The position numbers and the translations under genes are program-made. A stretch of DNA of 64,000 nt from Rallus limicola (lineage: Eukaryota > Chordata > Aves > Gruiformes > Rallidae). The notes below the pieces were generated by a model. That model ran no database searches, was not told the origin of the DNA, and was given only the letters and a program-made list of their open reading frames with translations. Shown here in pieces: positions 36,268 to 48,100 of this stretch (its first letter is position 1; each line of letters begins with the position of its first letter). Location of the stretch: contig JAKCOZ010000240.1 in NCBI GenBank assembly GCA_022605955.1, forward strand, positions 307,924 through 371,923. The letters are read 5' to 3'.

Positions 36268-39200
36268 GTCTGAAACCTCCTAACAGGACACACGAGCAGA
36301 CCCTGTCACTTTGGCTCTCAGCCTTTTCCTTTGCCTGGAAAGAGGGAACATGCCTGGAACCTCCTACGGTGCTTTTCTCGGCCCTAGCAGACTGCAGTTC
36401 AAAACATGCTAAACGTCCAGCAATAACTCCCAAAGTAAAGAAGCTAGGCCTGAAAGGCATAGCTTGTCTGAAACCTCCTAACAGGACACACGAGCAGCCC
36501 CTGTCACTTTGGCTCTCAGCCTTTTCCTTTGCCTGGAAAGAGGGAACATGCCTGGAACCTCCTACGGTGCTTTTCTCGGCCCTAGCAGACTGCAGTTCAA
36601 AACATGCTAAACGTCCAGCAATAACTCCCAAAGTAAAGAAGCTAGGCCTGAAAGGCATAGCTTGTCTGAAACCTCCTAACAGGACACACGAGCAGACCCT
36701 GTCACTTTGGCTCTCAGCCTTTTCCTTTGCCTGGAAAGAGGGAACATGCCTGGAACCTCCTACGGTGCTTTTCTCGGCCCTAGCAGACTGCAGTTCAAAA
36801 CATGCTAAACGTCCAGCAATAACTCCCAAAGTAAAGAAGCTAGGCCTGAAAGGCATAGCTTGTCTGAAACCTCCTAACAGGACACACAAGCAGACCCTGT
36901 CACTTTGGCTCTCAGCCTTTTCCTTTGCCTGGAAAGAGGGAACATGCCTGGAACTTCCTACGGTGCTTTTCTCGGCCCTAGCAGACTGCAGTTCAAAACA
37001 TGCTAAACGTCCAGCAATAACTCCCAAAGTAAAGAAGCTAGGCCTGAAAGGCATAGCTTGTCTGAAACCTCCTAACAGGACACACGAGCAGCCCCTGTCA
37101 CTTTGGCTCTCAGCCTTTTCCTTTGCCTGGAAAGAGGGAACATGCCTGGAACCTCCTACGGTGCTTTTCTCGGCCCTAGCAGACTGCAGTTCAAAACATG
37201 CTAAACGTCCAGCAATAACTCCCAAAGTAAAGAAGCTAGGCCTGAAAGGCATAGCTTGTCTGAAACCTCCTAACATGACACACGAGCAGCCCCTGTCACT
37301 TTGGTTCTCAGCCTTTTCCTTTGCCTGGAAAGAGGGAACATGCCTGGAACCTCCTACGGTGCTTTTCTCTGCCCTAGCAGACTGCAGTTCAAAACATGCT
37401 AAACGTCCAGCAATAACTCCCAAAGTAAAGAAGCTAGGCCTGAAAGGCATAGCTTGTCTGAAACCTCCTAACAGGACACACGAGCAGACCCTGTCACTTT
37501 GGCTCTCAGCCTTTTCCTTTGCCTGGAAAGAGGGAACATGCCTGGAACCTCCTACGGTGCTTTTCTCGGCCCTAGCAGACTGCAGTTCAAAACATGCTAA
37601 ACGTCCAGCAATAACTCCCAAAGTAAAGAAGCTAGGCCTGAAAGGCATAGCTTGTCTGAAACCTCCTAACAGGACACACGAGCAGACCCTGTCACTTTGG
37701 CTCTCAGCCTTTTCCTTTGCCTGGAAAGAGGGAACATGCCTGGAACCTCCTACGGTGCTTTTCTCGGCCCTAGCAGACTGCAGTTCAAAACATGCTAAAC
37801 GTCCAGCAATAACTCCCAAAGTAAAGAAGCTAGGCCTGAAAGGCATAGCTTGTCTGAAACCTCCTAACAGGACACACGAGCAGCCCCTGTCACTTTGGCT
37901 CTCAGCCTTTTCCTTTGCCTGGAAAGAGGGAACATGCCTGGAACCTCCTACGGTGCTTTTCTCGGCCCTAGCAGACTGCAGTTCAAAACATGCTAAACGT
38001 CCAGCAATAACTCCCAAAGTAAAGAAGCTAGGCCTGAAAGGCATAGCTTGTCTGAAACCTCCTAACAGGACACACGAGCAGCCCCTGTCACTTTGGCTCT
38101 CAGCCTTTTCCTTTGCCTGGAAAGAGGGAACATGCCTGGAACCTCCTACGGTGCTTTTCTCGGGCCTAGCAGACTGCAGTTCAAAACATGCTAAATGTCC
38201 AGCAATAACTCCCAAAGTAAAGAAGCTAGGCCTGAAAGGCATAGCTTGTCTGAAACCTCCTAACAGGACACACGAGCAGACCCTGTCACTTTGGCTCTCA
38301 GCCTTTTCCTTTGCCTGGAAAGAGGATACATGCCTGGAACCTCCTACGGTGCTTTTCTCGGCCCTAGCAGACTGCAGTTCAAAACATGCTAAACGTCCAG
38401 CAATAACTCCCAAAGTAAAGAAGCTAGGCCTGAAAGGCATAGCTTGTCTGAAACCTCCTAACAGGACACACAAGCAGACCCTGTCACTTTGGCTCTCAGC
38501 CTTTTCCTTTGCCTGGAAAGAGGGAACATGCCTGGAACCTCCTACGGTGCTTTTCTCGGCCCTAGCAGACTGCAGTTCAAAACATGCTAAACGTCCAGCA
38601 ATAACTCCCAAAGTAAAGAAGCTAGGCCTGAAAGGCATAGCTTGTCTGAAACCTCCTAACAGGACACACGAGCAGACCCTGTCACTTTGGCTCTCAGCCT
38701 TTTCCTTTGCCTGGAAAGAGGGAACATGCCTGGAACCTCCTACGGTGCTTTTCTCGGCCCTAGCAGACTGCAGTTCAAAACATGCTAAACGTCCAGCAAT
38801 AACTCCCAAAGTAAAGAAGCTAGGCCTGAAAGGCATAGCTTGTCTGAAACCTCCTAACAGGACACACGAGCAGACCCTGTCACTTTGGCTCTCAGCCTTT
38901 TCCTTTGCCTGGAAAGAGGGAACATGCCTGGAACCTCCTACGGTGCTTTTCTCGGCCCTAGCAGACTGCAGTTCAAAACATGCTAAACGTCCAGCAATAA
39001 CTCCCAAAGTAAAGAAGCTAGGCCTGAAAGGCATAGCTTGTCTGAAACCTCCTAACAGGACACACGAGCAGCCCCTGTCACTTTGGCTCTCAGCCTTTTC
39101 CTTTGCCTGGAAAGAGGGAACATGCCTGGAACCTCCTACGGTGCTTTTCTCGGGCCTAGCAGACTGCAGTTCAAAACATGCTAAATGTCCAGCAATAACT

Positions 39201-39608
39201 CCCAAAGTAAAGAAGCTAGGCCTGAAAGGCATAGCTTGTCTGAAACCTCCTAACAGGACACACGAGCAGACCCTGTCACTTTGGCTCTCAGCCTTTTCCT
39301 TTGCCTGGAAAGAGGACACATGCCTGGAACCTCCTACGGTGCTTTTCTCGGCCCTAGCAGACTGCAGTTCAAAACATGCTAAACGTCCAGCAATAACTCC
39401 CAAAGTAAAGAAGCTAGGCCTGAAAGGCATAGCTTGTCTGAAACCTCCTAACAGGACACACGAGCAGACCCTGTCACTTTGGCTCTCAGCCTTTTCCTTT
39501 GCCTGGAAAGAGGGAACATGCCTGGAACCTCCTACGGTGCTTTTCTCGGCCCTAGCAGACTGCAGTTCAAAACATGCTAAACGTCCAGCAATAACTCCCA
39601 AAGTATAG
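36243..39608. repeat. Right-domain higher-order segment, 17 monomers (3,366 bp)
   Basis: Delimited by successive in-place core inversions. It contains GGAACTTCCTACGG near 36,955, CTCTGCCCTAGC near 37,370 and a 990-bp sub-phrase between CTCGGGCC monomers at 38,161 and 39,151. It is shorter than the two following segments, which begin with the same monomer order. Confidence 0.85.
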
Positions 39609-39633
39609 AAGCTAGGCCTTTCAGGCCTAGCTT
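39609..39633. repeat. In-place core inversion 2
   Basis: Same 25-bp perfect hairpin and same GTATAG upstream, 17 monomers after the first. Confidence 0.96.
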
Positions 39634-42600
39634 GTCTGAAACCTCCTAACAGGACACACGAGCAGACCCTGTCACTTTGGCTCTCAGCCTTTTCCTTTGC
39701 CTGGAAAGAGGGAACATGCCTGGAACCTCCTACGGTGCTTTTCTCGGCCCTAGCAGACTGCAGTTCAAAACATGCTAAACGTCCAGCAATAACTCCCAAA
39801 GTAAAGAAGCTAGGCCTGAAAGGCATAGCTTGTCTGAAACCTCCTAACAGGACACACGAGCAGCCCCTGTCACTTTGGCTCTCAGCCTTTTCCTTTGCCT
39901 GGAAAGAGGGAACATGCCTGGAACCTCCTACGGTGCTTTTCTCGGCCCTAGCAGACTGCAGTTCAAAACATGCTAAACGTCCAGCAATAACTCCCAAAGT
40001 AAAGAAGCTAGGCATGAAAGGCATAGCTTGTCTGAAACCTCCTAACAGGACACACGAGCAGACCCTGTCACTTTGGCTCTCAGCCTTTTCCTTTGCCTGG
40101 AAAGAGGGAACATGCCTGGAACCTCCTACGGTGCTTTTCTCGGCCCTAGCAGACTGCAGTTCAAAACATGCTAAACGTCCAGCAATAACTCCCAAAGTAA
40201 AGAAGCTAGGCCTGAAAGGCATAGCTTGTCTGAAACCTCCTAACAGGACACCCGAGCAGACCCTGTCACTTTGGCTCTCAGCCTTTTCCTTTGCCTGGAA
40301 AGAGGGAACATGCCTGGAACTTCCTACGGTGCTTTTCTCGGCCCTAGCAGACTGCAGTTCAAAACATGCTAAACGTCCAGCAATAACTCCCAAAGTAAAG
40401 AAGCTAGGCCTGAAAGGCATAGCTTGTCTGAAACCTCCTAACAGGACACACGAGCAGCCCCTGTCACTTTGGCTCTCAGCCTTTTCCTTTGCCTGGAAAG
40501 AGGGAACATGCCTGGAACCTCCTACGGTGCTTTTCTCGGCCCTAGCAGACTGCAGTTCAAAACATGCTAAACGTCCAGCAATAACTCCCAAAGTAAAGAA
40601 GCTAGGCCTGAAAGGCATAGCTTGTCTGAAACCTCCTAACATGACACACGAGCAGCCCCTGTCACTTTGGTTCTCAGCCTTTTCCTTTGCCTGGAAAGAG
40701 GGAACATGCCTGGAACCTCCTACGGTGCTTTTCTCTGCCCTAGCAGACTGCAGTTCAAAACATGCTAAACGTCCAGCAATAACTCCCAAAGTAAAGAAGC
40801 TAGGCCTGAAAGGCATAGCTTGTCTGAAACCTCCTAACAGGACACACGAGCAGACCCTGTCACTTTGGCTCTCAGCCTTTTCCTTTGCCTGGAAAGAGGG
40901 AACATGCCTGGAACCTCCTACGGTGCTTTTCTCGGCCCTAGCAGACTGCAGTTCAAAACATGCTAAACGTCCAGCAATAACTCCCAAAGTAAAGAAGCTA
41001 GGCCTGAAAGGCATAGCTTGTCTGAAACCTCCTAACAGGACACACGAGCAGACCCTGTCACTTTGGCTCTCAGCCTTTTCCTTTGCCTGGAAAGAGGGAA
41101 CATGCCTGGAACCTCCTACGGTGCTTTTCTCGGCCCTAGCAGACTGCAGTTCAAAACATGCTAAACGTCCAGCAATAACTCCCAAAGTAAAGAAGCTAGG
41201 CCTGAAAGGCATAGCTTGTCTGAAACCTCCTAACAGGACACACGAGCAGCCCCTGTCACTTTGGCTCTCAGCCTTTTCCTTTGCCTGGAAAGAGGGAACA
41301 TGCCTGGAACCTCCTACGGTGCTTTTCTCGGCCCTAGCAGACTGCAGTTCAAAACATGCTAAATGTCCAGCAATAACTCCCAAAGTAAAGAAGCTAGGCC
41401 TGAAAGGCATAGCTTGTCTGAAACCTCCTAACAGGACACACGAGCAGCCCCTGTCACTTTGGCTCTCAGCCTTTTCCTTTGCCTGGAAAGAGGACACATG
41501 CCTGGAACCTCCTACGGTGCTTTTCTCGGCCCTAGCAGACTGCAGTTCAAAACATGCTAAACGTCCAGCAATAACTCCCAAAGTAAAGAAGCTAGGCCTG
41601 AAAGGCATAGCTTGTCTGAAACCTCCTAACAGGACACACGAGCAGACCCTGTCACTTTGGCTCTCAGCCATTTCCTTTGCCTGGAAAGAGGGAACATGCC
41701 TGGAACCTCCTACGGTGCTTTTCTCGGCCCTAGCAGACTGCAGTTCAAAACATGCTAAACGTCCAGCAATAACTCCCAAAGTAAAGAAGCTAGGCCTGAA
41801 AGGCATAGCTTGTCTGAAACCTCCTAACAGGACACACGAGCAGCCCCTGTCACTTTGGCTCTCAGCCTTTTCCTTTGCCTGGAAAGAGGGAACATGCCTG
41901 GAACCTCCTACGGTGCTTTTCTCGGCCCTAGCAGACTGCAGTTCAAAACATGCTAAACGTCCAGCAATAACTCCCAAAGTAAAGAAGCTAGGCATGAAAG
42001 GCATAGCTTGTCTGAAACCTCCTAACAGGACACACGAGCAGACCCTGTCACTTTGGCTCTCAGCCTTTTCCTTTGCCTGGAAAGAGGGAACATGCCTGGA
42101 ACCTCCTACGGTGCTTTTCTCGGCCCTAGCAGACTGCAGTTCAAAACATGCTAAACGTCCAGCAATAACTCCCAAAGTAAAGAAGCTAGGCCTGAAAGGC
42201 ATAGCTTGTCTGAAACCTCCTAACAGGACACCCGAGCAGACCCTGTCACTTTGGCTCTCAGCCTTTTCCTTTGCCTGGAAAGAGGGAACATGCCTGGAAC
42301 CTCCTACGGTGCTTTTCTCGGCCCTAGCAGACTGCAGTTCAAAACATGCTAAACGTCCAGCAATAACTCCCAAAGTAAAGAAGCTAGGCCTGAAAGGCAT
42401 AGCTTGTCTGAAACCTCCTAACAGGACACACGAGCAGACCCTGTCACTTTGGCTCTCAGCCTTTTCCTTTGCCTGGAAAGAGGGAACATGCCTGGAACCT
42501 CCTACGGTGCTTTTCTCGGCCCTAGCAGACTGCAGTTCAAAACATGCTAAACGTCCAGCAATAACTCCCAAAGTAAAGAAGCTAGGCATGAAAGGCATAG

Positions 42601-45152
42601 CTTGTCTGAAACCTCCTAACATGACACACGAGCAGCCCCTGTCACTTTGGTTCTCAGCCTTTTCCTTTGCCTGGAAAGAGGGAACATGCCTGGAACCTCC
42701 TACGGTGCTTTTCTCGGCCCTAGCAGACTGCAGTTCAAAACATGCTAAACGTCCAGCAATAACTCCCAAAGTAAAGAAGCTAGGCCTGAAAGGCATAGCT
42801 TGTCTGAAACCTCCTAACAGGACACACGAGCAGCCCCTGTCACTTTGGCTCTCAGCCTTTTCCTTTGCCTGGAAAGAGGGAACATGCCTGGAACCTCCTA
42901 CGGTGCTTTTCTCGGCCCTAGCAGACTGCAGTTCAAAACATGCTAAACGTCCAGCAATAACTCCCAAAGTAAAGAAGCTAGGCCTGAAAGGCATAGCTTG
43001 TCTGAAACCTCCTAACATGACACACGAGCAGCCCCTGTCACTTTGGTTCTCAGCCTTTTCCTTTGCCTGGAAAGAGGGAACATGCCTGGAACCTCCTACG
43101 GTGCTTTTCTCGGCCCTAGCAGACTGCAGTTCAAAACATGCTAAACGTCCAGCAATAACTCCCAAAGTAAAGAAGCTAGGCCTGAAAGGCATAGCTTGTC
43201 TGAAACCTCCTAACAGGACACACGAGCAGACCCTGTCACTTTGGCTCTCAGCCTTTTCCTTTGCCTGGAAAGAGGGAACATGCCTGGAACCTCCTACGGT
43301 GCTTTTCTCGGCCCTATCAGACTGCAGTTCAAAACATGCTAAACGTCCAGCAATAACTCCCAAAGTAAAGAAGCTAGGCCTGAAAGGCATAGCTTGTCTG
43401 AAACCTCCTAACAGGACACACGAGCAGACCCTGTCACTTTGGCTCTCAGCCTTTTCCTTTGCCTGGAAAGAGGGAACATGCCTGGAACCTCCTACGGTGC
43501 TTTTCTCGGCCCTAGCAGACTGCAGTTCAAAACATGCTAAACGTCCAGCAATAACTCCCAAAGTAAAGAAGCTAGGCCTGAAAGGCATAGCTTGTCTGAA
43601 ACCTCCTAACAGGACACACGAGCAGCCCCTGTCACTTTGGCTCTCAGCCTTTTCCTTTGCCTGGAAAGAGGGAACATGCCTGGAACCTCCTACGGTGCTT
43701 TTCTCGGGCCTAGCAGACTGCAGTTCAAAACATGCTAAATGTCCAGCAATAACTCCCAAAGTAAAGAAGCTAGGCCTGAAAGGCATAGCTTGTCTGAAAC
43801 CTCCTAACAGGACACACGAGCAGACCCTGTCACTTTGGCTCTCAGCCTTTTCCTTTGCCTGGAAAGAGGGAACATGCCTGGAACCTCCTACAGTGCTTTT
43901 CTCGGCCCTAGAAGACTGCAGTTCAAAACATGCTAAACGTCCAGCAATAACTCCCAAAGTAAAGAAGCTAGGCCTGAAAGGCATAGCTTGTCTGAAACCT
44001 CCTAACAGGACACACGAGCAGACCCTGTCACTTTGGCTCTCAGCCTTTTCCTTTGCCTGGAAAGAGGGAACATGCCTGGAACCTCCTACGGTGCTTTTCT
44101 CGGCCCTAGCAGACTGCAGTTCAAAACATGCTAAACGTCCAGCAATAACTCCCAAAGTAAAGAAGCTAGGCCTGAAAGGCATAGCTTGTCTGAAACCTCC
44201 TAACAGGACACACGAGCAGACCCTGTCACTTTGGCTCTCAGCCTTTTCCTTTGCCTGGAAAGAGGGAACATGCCTGGAACCTCCTACGGTGCTTTTCTCG
44301 GCCCTAGCAGACTGCAGTTCAAAACATGCTAAACGTCCAGCAATAACTCCCAAAGTAAAGAAGCTAGGCCTGAAAGGCATAGCTTGTCTGAAACCTCCTA
44401 ACAGGACACACAAGCAGACCCTGTCACTTTGGCTCTCAGCCTTTTCCTTTGCCTGGAAAGAGGGAACATGCCTGGAACCTCCTACGGTGCTTTTCTCGGC
44501 CCTAGCAGACTGCAGTTCAAAACATGCTAAACGTCCAGCAATAACTCCCAAAGTAAAGAAGCTAGGCCTGAAAGGCATAGCTTGTCTGAAACCTCCTAAC
44601 AGGACACACGAGCAGCCCCTGTCACTTTGGCTCTCAGCCTTTTCCTTTGCCTGGAAAGAGGGAACATGCCTGGAACCTCCTACGGTGCTTTTCTCGGGCC
44701 TAGCAGACTGCAGTTCAAAACATGCTAAATGTCCAGCAATAACTCCCAAAGTAAAGAAGCTAGGCCTGAAAGGCATAGCTTGTCTGAAACCTCCTAACAG
44801 GACACACGAGCAGACCCTGTCACTTTGGCTCTCAGCCTTTTCCTTTGCCTGGAAAGAGGACACATGCCTGGAACCTCCTACGGTGCTTTTCTCGGCCCTA
44901 GCAGACTGCAGTTCAAAACATGCTAAACGTCCAGCAATAACTCCCAAAGTAAAGAAGCTAGGCCTGAAAGGCATAGCTTGTCTGAAACCTCCTAACAGGA
45001 CACACGAGCAGACCCTGTCACTTTGGCTCTCAGCCTTTTCCTTTGCCTGGAAAGAGGGAACATGCCTGGAACCTCCTACGGTGCTTTTCTCGGCCCTAGC
45101 AGACTGCAGTTCAAAACATGCTAAACGTCCAGCAATAACTCCCAAAGTATAG
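39609..45152. repeat. Right-domain higher-order segment, 28 monomers (5,544 bp)
   Basis: Delimited by in-place core inversions. The variant order matches the next segment almost monomer for monomer, including GGAACTTCCTACGG near 40,319, CTCTGCCC near 40,736, CAGCCATTTCC near 41,665, CCCTATCAG near 43,315 and CCCTAGAAG near 43,909. The segment ends with the 990-bp CTCGGGCC sub-phrase. Confidence 0.88.
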
Positions 45153-45177
45153 AAGCTAGGCCTTTCAGGCCTAGCTT
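45153..45177. repeat. In-place core inversion 3
   Basis: Same hairpin and upstream change, 28 monomers after the second. Confidence 0.96.
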
Positions 45178-48100
45178 GTCTGAAACCTCCTAACAGGACA
45201 CACGAGCAGACCCTGTCACTTTGGCTCTCAGCCTTTTCCTTTGCCTGGAAAGAGGGAACATGCCTGGAACCTCCTACGGTGCTTTTCTCGGCCCTAGCAG
45301 ACTGCAGTTCAAAACATGCTAAACGTCCAGCAATAACTCCCAAAGTAAAGAAGCTAGGCCTGAAAGGCATAGCTTGTCTGAAACCTCCTAACAGGACACA
45401 CGAGCAGCCCCTGTCACTTTGGCTCTCAGCCTTTTCCTTTGCCTGGAAAGAGGGAACATGCCTGGAACCTCCTACGGTGCTTTTCTCGGCCCTAGCAGAC
45501 TGCAGTTCAAAACATGCTAAACGTCCAGCAATAACTCCCAAAGTAAAGAAGCTAGGCCTGAAAGGCATAGCTTGTCTGAAACCTCCTAACAGGACACACG
45601 AGCAGACCCTGTCACTTTGGCTCTCAGCCTTTTCCTTTGCCTGGAAAGAGGGAACATGCCTGGAACCTCCTACGGTGCTTTTCTCGGCCCTAGCAGACTG
45701 CAGTTCAAAACATGCTAAACGTCCAGCAATAACTCCCAAAGTAAAGAAGCTAGGCCTGAAAGGCATAGCTTGTCTGAAACCTCCTAACAGGACACCCGAG
45801 CAGACCCTGTCACTTTGGCTCTCAGCCTTTTCCTTTGCCTGGAAAGAGGGAACATGCCTGGAACTTCCTACGGTGCTTTTCTCGGCCCTAGCAGACTGCA
45901 GTTCAAAACATGCTAAACGTCCAGCAATAACTCCCAAAGTAAAGAAGCTAGGCCTGAAAGGCATAGCTTGTCTGAAACCTCCTAACAGGACACACGAGCA
46001 GCCCCTGTCACTTTGGCTCTCAGCCTTTTCCTTTGCCTGGAAAGAGGGAACATGCCTGGAACCTCCTACGGTGCTTTTCTCGGCCCTAGCAGACTGCAGT
46101 TCAAAACATGCTAAACGTCCAGCAATAACTCCCAAAGTAAAGAAGCTAGGCCTGAAAGGCATAGCTTGTCTGAAACCTCCTAACATGACACACGAGCAGC
46201 CCCTGTCACTTTGGTTCTCAGCCTTTTCCTTTGCCTGGAAAGAGGGAACATGCCTGGAACCTCCTACGGTGCTTTTCTCTGCCCTAGCAGACTGCAGTTC
46301 AAAACATGCTAAACGTCCAGCAATAACTCCCAAAGTAAAGAAGCTAGGCCTGAAAGGCATAGCTTGTCTGAAACCTCCTAACAGGACACACGAGCAGACC
46401 CTGTCACTTTGGCTCTCAGCCTTTTCCTTTGCCTGGAAAGAGGGAACATGCCTGGAACCTCCTACGGTGCTTTTCTCGGCCCTAGCAGACTGCAGTTCAA
46501 AACATGCTAAACGTCCAGCAATAACTCCCAAAGTAAAGAAGCTAGGCCTGAAAGGCATAGCTTGTCTGAAACCTCCTAACAGGACACACGAGCAGACCCT
46601 GTCACTTTGGCTCTCAGCCTTTTCCTTTGCCTGGAAAGAGGGAACATGCCTGGAACCTCCTACGGTGCTTTTCTCGGCCCTAGCAGACTGCAGTTCAAAA
46701 CATGCTAAACGTCCAGCAATAACTCCCAAAGTAAAGAAGCTAGGCCTGAAAGGCATAGCTTGTCTGAAACCTCCTAACAGGACACACGAGCAGCCCCTGT
46801 CACTTTGGCTCTCAGCCTTTTCCTTTGCCTGGAAAGAGGGAACATGCCTGGAACCTCCTACGGTGCTTTTCTCGGCCCTAGCAGACTGCAGTTCAAAACA
46901 TGCTAAATGTCCAGCAATAACTCCCAAAGTAAAGAAGCTAGGCCTGAAAGGCATAGCTTGTCTGAAACCTCCTAACAGGACACACGAGCAGCCCCTGTCA
47001 CTTTGGCTCTCAGCCTTTTCCTTTGCCTGGAAAGAGGACACATGCCTGGAACCTCCTACGGTGCTTTTCTCGGCCCTAGCAGACTGCAGTTCAAAACATG
47101 CTAAACGTCCAGCAATAACTCCCAAAGTAAAGAAGCTAGGCCTGAAAGGCATAGCTTGTCTGAAACCTCCTAACAGGACACACGAGCAGACCCTGTCACT
47201 TTGGCTCTCAGCCATTTCCTTTGCCTGGAAAGAGGGAACATGCCTGGAACCTCCTACGGTGCTTTTCTCGGCCCTAGCAGACTGCAGTTCAAAACATGCT
47301 AAACGTCCAGCAATAACTCCCAAAGTAAAGAAGCTAGGCCTGAAAGGCATAGCTTGTCTGAAACCTCCTAACAGGACACACGAGCAGCCCCTGTCACTTT
47401 GGCTCTCAGCCTTTTCCTTTGCCTGGAAAGAGGGAACATGCCTGGAACCTCCTACGGTGCTTTTCTCGGCCCTAGCAGACTGCAGTTCAAAACATGCTAA
47501 ACGTCCAGCAATAACTCCCAAAGTAAAGAAGCTAGGCATGAAAGGCATAGCTTGTCTGAAACCTCCTAACAGGACACACGAGCAGACCCTGTCACTTTGG
47601 CTCTCAGCCTTTTCCTTTGCCTGGAAAGAGGGAACATGCCTGGAACCTCCTACGGTGCTTTTCTCGGCCCTAGCAGACTGCAGTTCAAAACATGCTAAAC
47701 GTCCAGCAATAACTCCCAAAGTAAAGAAGCTAGGCCTGAAAGGCATAGCTTGTCTGAAACCTCCTAACAGGACACCCGAGCAGACCCTGTCACTTTGGCT
47801 CTCAGCCTTTTCCTTTGCCTGGAAAGAGGGAACATGCCTGGAACCTCCTACGGTGCTTTTCTCGGCCCTAGCAGACTGCAGTTCAAAACATGCTAAACGT
47901 CCAGCAATAACTCCCAAAGTAAAGAAGCTAGGCCTGAAAGGCATAGCTTGTCTGAAACCTCCTAACAGGACACACGAGCAGACCCTGTCACTTTGGCTCT
48001 CAGCCTTTTCCTTTGCCTGGAAAGAGGGAACATGCCTGGAACCTCCTACGGTGCTTTTCTCGGCCCTAGCAGACTGCAGTTCAAAACATGCTAAACGTCC